Positions 47,896-61,200 of a DNA stretch of 64,000 nucleotides are shown in pieces (the first letter of the stretch is position 1; each line of letters starts with the position of its first letter). This DNA is from Corbicula japonica (lineage: Eukaryota > Mollusca > Bivalvia > Venerida > Cyrenidae): positions 6,775,457 through 6,839,456 of the forward strand of contig JAZAYU010000001.1 in NCBI GenBank assembly GCA_038501625.1, in the 5' to 3' direction. Position numbers and translations under genes: made by a program. A model generated the notes under the pieces. That model worked only from the letters and a program-made list of their open reading frames with translations, was not told the origin of the DNA and ran no database searches.

Positions 47896-48955
47896 GTTAA
47901 TTGTTAGTGGTATCTTTTTTGAAACTGATCATTTTATTAACCATGCTCTCTCCCTCTCTCTTCTTCTTGACTGTGTGGGGAGGCTGTTTTTCTGAATGTG
48001 GCGATTCCTGATATGCATATTTCACCTTTTTTATGTACAAGACGTATAAGTGAAGCCTACATTTCACCGGGTTTTGTAAAAAAATGCAGCCACGCCTGGT
48101 TTCAAGGTATACCAACATCGCTCAATAAGTAATGATTTATTAAGCGCATACGTTTCTGTAACATATTTCTGTAACAGGCATCAAAGACTTATTTAACTAA
48201 TACCATGTATCCATATTCTTTTTCCGTAACATCATTCACATTGTGTTAGGCTAGGCTTATAGAAGAATGTCGAGCTATTCTGCTCAGCGTCGCCTTCCTA
48301 CTTTTGGTTACACCTCATTTTATTATACTTTACAAAGCACTATAGCTACAGATTTCAAACTTAGTACATTTGTTCGCTATTTTCCATTTTGATCAAACTA
48401 TTGCCTTTTCAAATTAGAAATAAAGTTTAAAGTTTTTATGCATGCTGCAGGTGTACAAGTTTACTACGTTCATTCTACTTATACTAAAGCTTTGAAACTT
48501 TGAACACTTCTTCAACAGATCCTGGGCTGATATACAAAGTACATCATCCACCTTGCTTTTTGAATAAATTATTACACTTTTTGGACTTAGAAGTGCATGC
48601 AAACAGCTCGTAACCTTTACACTATAGGTATAACAGCTTTGTAACTGTTTACTTATTATCATATACCTGGACGAGTCATGGCTAAAGTTCCATTCGCAAT
48701 ACGGCTAAACTTTTTTCCAGAAAGCAGTGACAACAATGAACACATATTTTTTCAGGGATCTTAACATTTGGTAATATATTAATGTTAAATATTTCTCAAA
48801 ATATCTCTGATATGTGCTGTATTTCATGTTAAATTAGGACTTTTATCATTATTGGGATGCTACACATCAAAACAAATCATTTTAATAAGTTTGTATTTTT
48901 TAACTGTGTATAGTAAGTAACTAAAATAACAGACATTTTTTCTTAACACATACAG

Positions 48956-49198
48956 CCAGATGTTACTGACTTGCAAGTTACAATGATTCAGAATGCATTT
49001 AACCATCACAAATACTCTGAACTATGCACTGATTCTGGCATACAGTACATCTCTGTGAAAGCCGCTAGGAAACATTGGGACGATCACATTTTGGTGCACT
49101 ATAAAAACGACACCAATCACATTTCCGTGATCGCACCAACGACAAATATGAATCCTAGCAAAGATAATAATCATTGTTTGTGTTTTGAAATTCCTTGA
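48956..49198 (+). CDS. Isolated exon-like ORF, possible terminal exon, unknown protein
   Basis: A pyrimidine-rich tract ending ACACATACAG precedes 48956, and the frame is then open for 80 codons to a TGA at 49196-49198, starting PDVTDLQVTMIQNAF and ending CLCFEIP. Composition is protein-like (His, Asp, Cys, Trp, few low-complexity runs), unlike the AT-rich ORFs nearby. No domain is recognised and no partner exon was found upstream, so this may be a real terminal exon, a decayed gene piece, or chance. Confidence 0.3.
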   Translation, partial: PDVTDLQVTMIQNAFNHHKYSELCTDSGIQYISVKAARKHWDDHILVHYKNDTNHISVIAPTTNMNPSKDNNHCLCFEIP

Positions 49199-49352
49199 TG
49201 CAGAGACCGTAATTTAAAATTGCCCAATGACATAGGATAGTAACATGTTCTTGCTACCAGCCTGACCTGCTTCAGGTATTAAATTCTGATTCCTTTAAAT
49301 CCAGTGAAACGAGTTGAGTTTTCTGACAGAAACCGTGACTGTTTTGTATGGC
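49199..49352. other. Short intergenic spacer
   Basis: Nothing recognised between the exon-like ORF and the inverted-terminus element that follows. Confidence 0.4.
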
Positions 49353-49836
49353 GTTTTTGTTGGTTACAAACTAGTTTCGGTTTCGGTTTCAAGGGTTTTA
49401 ACAGTTTTGCGAAAAACTGAAACTGGTTTCAGTAGTTTTGTTTGAAGTAACAAATGCATTGTTTTCTTCACAGTTTCCATCAATATGGCGCTTGCAGTGC
49501 ATTTAGCTGCCATTTCAGAAATATTAGAAGAAGCTCGTGATACATATGATCTTTTGCCTGTTTTGACTAACTGGAGACAAAATGTGTTGTCTTCGGAGTT
49601 TCAATACACGTGCTTTACCTTCGGCCGCCATTGATTCTCGCTGGTGAACTATTATTCGGATGAGACGAACCGACCAAACCGCCTCCGGAGGTGGTTTCGA
49701 TAGTTTCAAAAACCAGGTTCGGTTTTTGCAAAACAAGTGAAAAAAACTGGTTTCCGTTTAATGTGAAACTTTTACAACAAATAGACAGTTTGCGAAACCG
49801 ATATTAACCCGAAACTAGTTTGTTACCAACAAAAAC
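49353..49836. mobile_element. 484-bp MITE-like element with 26-bp inverted termini
   Basis: GTTTTTGTTGGTTACAAACT at the left pairs with AGTTTGTTACCAACAAAAAC at the right, one mismatch. Inside are repeated GGTTTCGGTTTC and AAACTGGTTTC words. No ORF that could be a transposase; no clear target duplication. Confidence 0.75.
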
Positions 49837-51917
49837 TCCCGTAGTTAATTCGTCATATTATAAAAATTTAAGTATTTTAGACATGTCGCCAACAGTTTGA
49901 ACCGTGTACTCAAAATGAGTTGTTCTGCAAATGTTATGAAATTGTATTTTTTATCGGAGCCAAAATTGTAAATTGTCTGATGGTAAGCACCAAGGACAAC
50001 TTGATCGCCACACTGCTACGTGAAAGTCTTGAACATTTAAGATCTATGGTAAAGTAGACATAGAGGTACACTAGAATAGATTTTTTTCTCCCTTCCCTAG
50101 TTAATATTTATATTAATTGATACCTAAAGAAAAGCACCAACATTTACAGCACAAACATGTTTTCAGGAGAGTACACAATCTGACTAATGTGACAAAATAT
50201 ATGGTATCATTTCGACATAAAATCTGTTGTATACTAAATAAAATAATAAACATTTAATATTTGTTTATAATTCCCCATGCAAAAAGGTTGTAGTTATACC
50301 GGTAATTTAAATTATAAAGTGAATCACTCAAAGTTTAACTGTTTATTAATTCGTCTGCACTAAACAGTTATAATTCAGTTGAATTTATTTAATAACAACG
50401 GAACTAAAAGGGAACAATAATACAACAAGGTGGTGAAATAATATTTCGTGTAAAACAGCTGAATTCGTCTTATAATGTTGTAAAATTTAATATAATTAAA
50501 AGTGGTTTTAAAAATGTCATTGCAAATGCAAGAATTAGTATTTTTTTGCACGAACACAGTAGATCAGATCACTTCGTGCCCCTGTGGTTTTGTCATCACT
50601 TTTTCAATACGATCCATGTAGAAATCAAGAGCCAGTCGTCAGTTGACTGAATACCCTGTCGTATAGAATGAAAGACGAAAATTATATTTTACATGTACAA
50701 TAAAGCGAAATACGATGAAATGAAATTACCTAATGTGAAGTATGCACATTTTTGTATATGCACCTAAATGTGATGACATAACTATACTGACTGTCTTTTT
50801 GTGTCCCCTAAGGGGGTCGGGGATTGAAAATCTTAAAAACTGGTTAAAATATCTTTTAAAAAAAGAAAACAACTTATTGCTAGCAAGCCTTAAAAAATGA
50901 AATGTATATATTTGGACGTCACGTATAGATACTTGCACGCTCAGGTCGAATAAATATTCAAACTAGAATTTGGTTCAAAGGAACACGTGTCATTGGTTGC
51001 AAAAAGTTGAAATGTTGGCTTTCGTTTTATAATATATGATAAAAATATGCAATTCAAGTTGAATTGTTATATTACAATTACTGTTTAAGGGGGGAATGTG
51101 TTGACCTTCAAACCGAAAGTAGACCAGGAAGTAAGTTTTTCTTAAACTTCTTGAAAACTCTAACATTATTTGAACGAATTGCCACAACTTATTGTAAATC
51201 AGCATCTACTTATTTCAGGTATGAGTAGTTTTGGTATATTGTCCATGAACTTCAGAGTTGTCATGCAAACGGATTTTCTCTGTTTTAGTATGTGCTTAGT
51301 AATTAGAATAAACATTAATACATCCTTAGATAAAAATACATTTCTTTACTAAAATCTTGATTGAAATGAGTATTTTCCTAATATTTTTTTTAAATTTTAG
51401 TAAGTTTTCGCCATTTTCAATGTCAGTGCCACCTTAAATTATCATTAATCGGGCATAAGCTTTATTAAATAAAACTAATACAGTTATTTTCATGGTTTCT
51501 TAGTTGCATTGTACTGCAAGAAAATAATTGCATAGCGGATATTTGTTTTTACTAGCGTCAGATAGAAATATATTTCACCGAGTGAGCTCCGGAATTCGTA
51601 CGGGTAAAAACAAATTTTCTTTTTTTTTATGCTTTTATTGCACAAATTATGTGAATTTGACAGAGAAATTCCAAGGAATGGCGCCAAAAACGTTTGTGTA
51701 GGACGTGACGTCATGACGTCATATACCCAAACGAGCCCGTTTTGTAAACGTTCTCATTCGGAACGTTATGTACGTTTGGGTACCAACGTGAAAAACAGTG
51801 AAAATAAAAATGATATTCCAATGTTTGAAAAGAGTGAAAGACCACTTTTATTTCACCGGGAAAATTCTATAATTCACTGAAAAGCGTAAAATAAAATCTA
51901 GTCCTTGATATAGATAT
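49837..51917. other. Intergenic or 3' region of the sushi gene, nothing firm
   Basis: This should contain any cytoplasmic and 3' UTR exons of the downstream sushi gene, but no exon in the required phase could be picked. CRE-like TGACGTCATGACGTCA sits at 51706-51721. The minus-strand DRIEKV...HEVI ORF near 50570-50610 is closed by a stop when phased from the transmembrane exon. Confidence 0.4.
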
Positions 51918-52063
51918 TGGCCAAAAAACATAAAACTGATATTGGAGACCAGTCTAAAATCTCAAGAATCTGATTGGCTGAAATGGCGACCGTCGCCATT
52001 TCAGCCAATCTGACGCTTGAGATTTTAGACTGATCTCCAGATTTAGTTTTGTGATCTTAGGCC
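51918..52063. repeat. Foldback repeat Fb1, copy 11
   Basis: Near-perfect hairpin with GGCGACCGTCGCC at the centre and TCTCAAGAATCTGATTGGCT in the left arm. It ends 59 nt downstream of the transmembrane-exon donor of the sushi gene. Confidence 0.95.
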
Positions 52064-52122
52064 ATTGTGTCGCTAAATGTTTCACCCATGAAATAATGAC
52101 AGTAATTTAATCACGTGGTTAC

Positions 52123-52224
52123 CTCGTCTACGGCACATAAGTTTTACACCCACGACCGATAGTATTGTAGCAGTTATAACTGCTCCACTGGCTACACCAA
52201 CAACAAGTCCGGTTTCCGGTTTCT
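52123..52224 (-). CDS. Transmembrane exon of the sushi gene
   Basis: 102 nt, phase 1-1: EKPETG, then a hydrophobic helix GLVVGVASGAVITATILSVV, then VKLMCRRR as a basic stop-transfer. It directly follows CCP exon 1 (ending QIQ). The donor CGAG|GTAACC leads to unidentified cytoplasmic exons; if unspliced, the frame ends at a TGA at 52082 after 13 more residues. Confidence 0.88.
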
Positions 52225-55200
52225 CTGAAACAGTAAGTTTTAATAACATTTTCTGTTGTATAAAACTCATTTAAATTTTAACAAATGACTATTTATTAGT
52301 TGATACTGATCGTGTTTCGTTATAAGCTCAAAATAAACTAATGAATTGTTGAAACAAATTTAAATGCAGGTCAAGACCCAAGATAATAAACCTAATATTG
52401 GAGACCAGTCTTGAATCTCAAGCATCTGATCTGCTAAAATAAAGATCTAATTGGCTGAAATGGAAACTTATTGAAAATAAGAAAGGCATACCAATATTGT
52501 AAAGTTTACAAACCTTGAATTTGACAATATGGCTCATTGCTGGTCCAGGTTCCATTGGCTGTACATGTTCTCGTGTTGTTACCAACCAGATCGAACCCAG
52601 TGTTACACCTGTATGTCACAGCGTTAGGATATATCGTGCCATTTGGAGCATCAACAACACCATTGTCGACGAGCAGTTCACCACAATCTGAAACGTAATA
52701 AACACAGTAGATGCGGATGTTCTGATAAACTATTCCTAAATAATTTATTATAAGATTTATGCGACGACATACATTTATTAAGCAGAATAGGCAATAAGTC
52801 AAGAAGCGATAACACAGAAGAAAGCAGCACACCCTGCACTTTCTTGTCGTTATATTAAAACATTTACAATTACAATTACAGTTACAAATGTATTCAAAAT
52901 TTCACCTTTAAATATCTATTCAAATTTTAATCAATGATGTTTTTTAAGGTTAATGCTAAGTCATTCTTTAATTATAAGCAATTACAAGAAGTCAAAAACT
53001 GATTACACAGAAGAACACCGTTTGAAGCTCCTTGCTACCGTTATATAACAAACATTGCGAACGAAAAAAAAATCACTAATGTATTCAAAATTCTACCTTT
53101 TATTTTACAAAATGGCGAGTCACTGCTCCAATTCCCATCCGATAAGCATATTGCCGTCCTTGCGCCAACAAGATCAAAGCCAGTATTGCACGTGAAAGTT
53201 GCTTCTGATCCATAAACAGTTCCAGCCAGCTGTGCTCGGCCGTTTTCCGGATCAGCAACAGATCCACAATCTTAAATATTATCATATAAAGACATAAAAT
53301 GTATAGATAACCCCAAAGCCATACAAATACAGCAGCAGCGCCTAGCCAACCATGCAAGAGGCAGACACAGTACCCACCATCTATATCCCCAAGATAAAGG
53401 ATTGTTCAAGTATGCCTATATAGTGTCGCCCACAACGATTGTTGATGTAACCAGCATGTTTCATGTAAATAAATTGTTAATGTTGTCTACACTAACGTTT
53501 GTGAGAGGTTAATTTAACGTCCGGGATCCCAACATACTGGAAACATATACTCCGTGTTATAATGTTGATAAATGACGAAAATTAATTGGTTCTTACATTG
53601 TTTAATTTCGAAAGTAAGTTTAATTTGTTTTACATGTCCACAATAATTTTCAATATTAATATAACAAAATCACCTTCGCACGTCCTAGAATAAGTGGTGT
53701 TCAATGCGACCGATCTGGACTGCGGCTGATTCAATTCTCTACTGACTACACCGCTGCCGTGCGCGGTATATTATTCTAAACTTTAGACCTTTGGACTAAT
53801 CGGAACTCTCGGATCAAAAGATGAAGGTATATTCTTACAAATCTCCAACGTTACTTCTAACTCATAGCCAAATAAGTCCAAAGCGCTCCAGAACAACGAA
53901 TCGTATACTAGAACGTGCTCAAATGTACTAAAGATGAGTAATTCATAAATTATTCGACGGAATCGTCCGAACAACATCAGGAAATACTATCATACTATAC
54001 ATGTTAACCTATATACCTAGATGAACTTAACATTTACCTATGATGTTTCTTGCTTACTCTAACAATATTGAGTTTGTTGTGTTACATTATTCTGCAGTGC
54101 ATGGTTTAAAATTAACATTTCTATCCAGAGAGGTGATTAAAACTTATAACTACTGAAGTGAGGTACGGGAAGACTTTTTACAGCGGCCATAATTGACTGG
54201 AAAATTGTCGTGCTGACTTAATCAAGCGAGCAATTATTTGCCAGGTAGAGTTACATAACTTACATAAAAGTACAAGTGACAAAAATCCATTTTTGAATTT
54301 TTCTTTTTACAAACAATACATGACAAATATACGCAAAACTTTACCTTTGATTTTACAAAATGTCGAGTAGCTGCTCCAATTTCCATCGGATAAGCATATT
54401 GCCGTTATTGCACCAACAAGATCATATCCAGTATTGCATGTGAAAGTTGCTTCAGATCTATAAACAGTTCCAGACAGCACTGCTGTACCATTTTCCGGAT
54501 CACCAACTGATCCACAGTCTAAAATATAAAATATTTTCATATTAGAGACATCGAGTTGTACATTGGGTAATATTAAATAATCTAATACCAGTTATTTCAA
54601 GAAATTGTGGGGGGGGGGGGGGGGGGCTGGCTTGTCGTACAGCATAAAATGAAAATTTTATTTGGAATTGTTCGAAAGTGAAAGAAAATGTTCATCTGCA
54701 TCTTCTTGTTGTTATATTGCAAATGTTACATACGAAAAGTACAATATATATATATATATATATTCACAATTTTGCTGAATGATTTCTATTTACGTTAATT
54801 CGACGTTGTTCATCAATTAGAAGCAAGGGAAATAAGTAAAAATTGATAAAATAGAAGAAAACTTTTGGATGCTTTTGTTTGCTGTTACATCACAAACGTT
54901 ACAAAAGAAAATAAAATCACTTTTGTATTCAACATATTACCTTTTATTTTACAAACTGGCGAGTCACTGCTCCAATTCCCATCCGATAAGCATATTGTCG
55001 TCCTTGCGCCAACAAGATCAAAGCCAGTATTGCACGTGAAAGTTGCTTCTGATCCATAAACAGTTCCAGACAGCTGTGCTCTACCGTTTTCCGGATCGGC
55101 AACGGATCCACAGTCTAAAATATTATTATTTAAAAAATTAAGTTTAACATGGGGAAGTTACAGATTGTTACCAAACACAAATTGGAAAATAACTTTTCAG

Positions 55201-58200
55201 CAAAAAAAACACAAAAAAACAACAAAAAAAACCAACAAAAATATGTAGAAGATTTGTTTAGATACTTCGACTTTTAAAATTTGACTGTCAAAAATAATTA
55301 AAATAAGGCATTTAAAAGTTCAAAATAAGCAAAAAAACTTTTAATTTATGTTCACTGATAAAAAGTTTATCTTTTTTCTTTCATTATTTATCCAAACTGT
55401 TTTCTTTTTTCATATAACCTTTTCTGGTCTTTAATATATGACAACTTGTACATTCAGAAAAATGTGGACATTTCAATTATTTTGAGACAGACAGTCGGAG
55501 TTACGCCTCGAAACGGTCAATGGCAAAACAATTTAGAATCTGTTAGAAATATGAACATTGTTTATGAACCTCGAATGACACAAACTGGTTCATTGCCAGA
55601 CCATGTTCCGTTGTCTGTACATGTTCTATTGTTGTTACCAACAAGATTGAATCCAACGTTGCAGCTGTATGTCACACTGCTTGAATATGTCGTTCCATTT
55701 TCTGTATACACAACACCGTCGTCAATTAATAAATGACCGCAGTCTAAAAGAAAAGATCGTGTTTAATATAACACATGCCATTTTTAAGGTGCTCTGGCAG
55801 TCGTCATTGCACTGTCCTTGATAAAAATATCAAAATCTCCCTAACGGTTGAGTGCAGTTCAATAGAACTTTGTCCAATAAAATGTTATGAAGGTATCTTT
55901 ATTTTAAGTTAAAAAAAGTTAGAACAGTAAAGATCAAAAACAAAAGAATCCCTACAATTCTGTTGACATTCAAACACAATAACTAACTTGTTAATTGGAA
56001 GTGAATTTTCTGGTTTTTCTAAGATATTGGTGGCAAAGAAATTTCTTAGTCTCATACATTTCTGCCTTTGCAGCACCTCATGAAAGCTTGTTTCGGCAAA
56101 AGTGTTGAAGGCAGTTTAATGTCCCAAATGTTTTATCAATTTGTGATGTAATGATAAATCATATAAAACTTCCATAGTATAATCGCAGTTATTTTACATG
56201 CAGCTTAGCATCAATTAGCATTGCGGCCTGGGTTGTACTTTAAATATTTAGTATTTCAAATAAAAAATGCACACCCGGCCGGATATTCTAAATTTTACAA
56301 ACCTCGGATCTGACAATATAGCTCAATTCCGGTCCATGTTCCATTGGCTGTGCATGTTCTTGTGTTGTTACCAACTAGATAGAATCCAGTGTTACACCTG
56401 TATGTCACACTGTTCGGATATATCGTGCCATTTGGTGCATCAACAACGCCGTTGGTTACTAGCAGATCACCACAATCTTAAACGTAATGAACGTAGTACT
56501 AGCGGATGTTCTTCTACAGTAGTATATAAAAATCTTACTTTAAAAACATATTATTGACCAAATTAAATTTTGTGAAGGTTTATGTGACGACATACATTAA
56601 TTAGATGGAAGAAAGCTATACGTCAAGAACTGATTACGAAGAAGTACGCTATACACTTCTCCTTCTTATTGTTATATTTAAAGATGACAAACGAAAAAAA
56701 CAACAACGAATGTATTCAACATTTTACCTTTGATTTTACATCGTGGCGAGTCGCTGCTCCAATTCCCATCCGATAAGCACATTGTCTTCATGGCGCCAAC
56801 AAGATCATATCCAGTACTGCACGTGAAAGTTGCTTCTGATCCATAAACCGTTCCAGACAGAATTGCCCTACCGTTTTCCGGATCAGCAACGGGTCCACAA
56901 TCTAAAATATTATCATATAAAGACATAAAATGTATAGATATCCCCAACGCCATACAAATACAGCAGCAGCGCCTAGCCAACCATGCAAGAGGCAGACACA
57001 GTACCTACCATCTATATCCCCAAGATAAAGGATTGTTCAAGTATGCCTATATAGTGTCGCCCACAATGATTATTCTGCAGTGCATGGTTTGAAATTAACA
57101 TATTACTATACAGGAAGGTGATTAAAACTACTGAAGTGAGGTACTGGAAGACTTTTTACAGCGGCAATAAATTACTGGAAAATTGTCGTGCTGACTTAAT
57201 CAAACAAGCAGTTACTTGCCAGGTATAGTTACATAACTGACATAAAGGTACAAATGACAAAAATCCGTTTTTAAAACCTTTTACAAACGATACATGACAC
57301 ATATACGCAAAACTTTACCTTTGATTTTACAAAATGTTGAGTAGCTGCTCCAACTTCCATCGGATAAGCATATTGCCGTTATTGCACCAACAAGATCATA
57401 TCCAGTATTGCATGTGAAAGTTGCTTCAGATCTATAAACAGTTCCAGACAGCACTGCTGTACCGTTTTCCGGATCACCAACTGATCCACAGTCTAAAATA
57501 TTTTCATATTAGAGACATCGAGTTGTACATCGTATAATATTAAATAATCTAATACCAGTTATTTCAAGAAATGGGGGGGGGGGGGGGACTTATTGTACAG
57601 CATAAAATGATAGTTTTATTTGGAATTGTTCGAAAGTGAAAGAAAATGTTCATCTGCATCTTCTTGTTGTTATATTACAAATGTTACATACGAAAAGTAC
57701 ATTATATATATGTTCACAATTTTGCTTAATGATTTCTATTTACGTTGTTCATCAATTAGAAGCAAGGGAAATAAGGAAAAATTGATTACACAGAAGAAAA
57801 CTTTTGGATGCTTTTGTTCGCTGTTACATTATATAAACGTTACAAAAGAAAATAAAATCACTTTTGTATTCAACATTTTACCTTTTATTTTACAAAATGG
57901 CGAGTCACTGCTCCAATTCCCATCCGATAAGCATATTGTCGTCCGTGCGCCAACAAGATCAAAGCCAGTATTGCACGTGAATGTTGCTTCTGATCCATAA
58001 ACAGTTCCAGACAGCTGTGCTCTACCGTTTTCCGGATCGGCAACGGATCCACAGTCTAACATATTATTATTTAAAAAAATTAAGTTTAACATTGGGAATT
58101 TACTGATAGTTACCAAACACAAATTACGAAAATACCTTTTCAGCAAAAAAAAAAAACGACATGTAGTAGATTTGTTTCGTTTCTTCGACTTTTTAAAATT

Positions 58201-61200
58201 TGATTGCCAAAAATAATTAAAATAAGACATTTAAAAGTGCAAAATGAGCAAAAAAAACCTTTAATTTATGTTCACTGATAAAAAGTTTAACTTTTTTTCT
58301 TTTATTATTTATCCAAACGGTCTTCATTAAAATTTGTTCATATAACCTTTTCTCGTCAAGATATATGATTACCTCTTAAGTAGGCAATGCCTTTTACTGA
58401 TTCGTTAATATATGACAACTTGTACATTCAGAAAAATGTGGACATTTCAATTATTTTGAGACAGACAGTCGGAGTTACGGGAATACCGCCTCGAAACGGT
58501 CAGTGGCAAAACAATTAAGAATCTGTTAGAAATATGAACATTGTTTATGAACCTCGAATGACACAAACTGGTTCATTGCCGGACCATGTTCCGTTGTCTG
58601 TACATGTTCTCTTGTTGTTACCAACAAGATTGAAGCCAACATTGCAGCTGTATGTCACACTGCTTGAATATGTCGTTCCATTTGTTGTATCCACAATACC
58701 GTCGTCAACTGATACATGACCACAGTCTAAAAGTATAGATTTGGTTTAATCAAGCACATAGCGAAGTTTCAACTTTACGGTGCTTTGGCAGTCTTCATTG
58801 CACTCTCCTCGATAAAAACATATCAAAATCTCCCTAACGGCAAAGTGTGGTAAAATAAAACTTTGTCTAATAAAAAGTTATTAATGTATCTTTATTTTAC
58901 ATACGTTTAAAAAGTTAGAACAATAAAGAAATAAAACTAAAAATTCCCTACAATTCTATTTACATAGAAACACAATAACTAAGGAACACGAATCGACAGC
59001 TTACACCCTCATATGGGATGGTCAAAATTGTACTGTTTATTGGTGTAAATATTAAATTGCGCTCAACCCGGGGCTAGGCGGCATGGGCAGTAATATGCAT
59101 TTTTCCATTACTGTCCATGAGCAGGCTAAATCAAACCGAGCCTGCAATATTTTCATATTTGTCGTGTTCGATGGCTTTCAAAGTTCCCCTTTCATCTATT
59201 TCAATATCACAGTAGCGTTGTTTGTGCCGTGTGGCGGCTGTAAAACGTCTTCCCGTGCATTCAATCAGTGCTGTTATCAATTACGTCCTTTAAGGTCGTT
59301 GAGCACGATTTTTATGTTCTATGTTTATAGTACTTCTAAAGTTGCCTTTGTTTTAATATTTCGGCCAATTTTGAGATGGGTGGTTTCAACTTCCCGGCCA
59401 ATATACATTGTTCAATCACCCCATGGATATACTTTCTTCTTTTTAAATTTTGCCTTTGGCGTTGTCTGTGATATGCAGGATTTATATTCTAAGATCCCCT
59501 GTCTAAATTCTATTCTGTTTATTTCCGCCCATTGTTTTTTCGTTTAGGGCAACCCATTCTTTTATCTGGAGACCATACGCCGCTGAACATGGAATTGTAT
59601 TAATCTGAAAATACCGCATTGAAGGTTCCATGTCTACCGCCATATGCACACCATCGTTTGGGATGGTCAAAATTGTACTGTTTATTGGTGTAAATATTGA
59701 ATTGCGCTCAACCCGGGGCTAGGCGGCATGGGCAGTAATATGCATTTCCATTACAGTCCATGAACAGGCTCAATCAAACCGAGCCTGCAATATTTTCATA
59801 TTTGTCGTGTTCGATGGCTTTCAAAGTTCCTTTTTCATTTACTGACAAAATTATTTTAGGTCCTTTAAAAGAAAGTTAGTAATGAAGAAAGAAATCAGCA
59901 TTTATATTTTGTCATCGATTTATGCGACCAGGAAATAACAAGGTCAAACACACTTTTACAAATATCTCATACATTTGTTAGACAAAGTATAACCGCCAGA
60001 CTCACAGCAAGTCTTGGAAATTTGAACAAACTGTTTTTCAATAATCGATATATCAGGTGTATTTGTATTGTACTTAAACTTTTTGTGCTGTGTTGATAAC
60101 AAACAAGATGTGAATCAGTATTCTTAAAAAAACTAGATACAGCCTATTCATCAGTTTTATATTTACGTATACATTATAAGTACTTAAATAAATATTAAGA
60201 GGTTATTAACCGGTGTTCAAGGGCCGGAGGTGATATCGGCCCGGAAGAGCAATATTGGCCCGGAGCTTTAGCTCGAGGACCTATGTTGCTCTGCCGGGCC
60301 GATATCACCTCCCGGCACTTGAACACCGGTTTATAACCATTTTATTACATGTGCGGGCTGTTATCAATGTCTGCCATTTTCATGCTCTGTAATTCATAAA
60401 TTTACTGAGCACTCGTCTATTTATCAATTAACTACGTCACGATGAATGCTTTCGCTAAGTAGACTACGTCATTTAGAGTTTTGTGACGTAATTAAAGATT
60501 GTTTACATTTTCAAACTGTAACACTGAGAGCTAGTTGCTATCAGTTGATTTTTAGTTTTATTTTGTTTTAAGTGATAATGTCTGCGAACGATTTGATAAA
60601 ATTGTGCAAGGAATGAGATTGTGAAAAAGTGAATTCTGGAAGTGTTTTACAGCGGTATGGGTATGTAAAGGCTGTTATTTGTGAGTGTTTCATTCTCATA
60701 ACGTTGCTGTAAGCTTCAATTCAACAAATATCTAATAGGTATATCTTGTTTCAAAGAATAATAGGCCTAAAGGAAATATGAAGGAACATGATTGATGATT
60801 CTGGAAATACAGTGCTTTTTGTTCTTGGTTGTCCGCAGGTATGTACAATTTCTCCATGTTTCTCTTGTCATTTGTAGCTCTTAGAATATGTCTTATGTTA
60901 GCATGCATGTTCTTTTTTAAAACAGTCAATGCGAATGTCCGTCGGTCAGCCGGACATGTCCGGTAATTTTGCTTGTTGACCGACGAAAACTTCTGTTATT
61001 GTCGGACACAATGTCCGGTACAAAATTAAATCTAGCGCCGTTTCATTTTTGGAAAATTACCTTTCAGTTTCATGTCCAGTGCTATTTTTAACTGAAATAT
61101 CATAATTTTTCTGCACGTTTTTATCCGTGTGTCACTAAATGTAAACCCCATAACGTGACGTTTCTTTAAATATTCGAAAAAGCTTTCGGGTCAAAGGTCG

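Noticed and set aside
50570..50620. Minus-strand DRIEKV...HEVI stretch as cytoplasmic exon of the sushi gene
   Set aside because: The only nearby acceptor in the right phase gives a stop two codons later.
54865..58719. Plus-strand ORFs of 60-126 codons over the sushi exons
   Set aside because: They are antisense shadows of CCP exons; the minus strand has the Cys pattern and splice sites.
59083..59547. 154-codon plus ORF as a gene
   Set aside because: It starts inside a direct repeat whose second copy has indels in that frame, and it has no domain or splice context.
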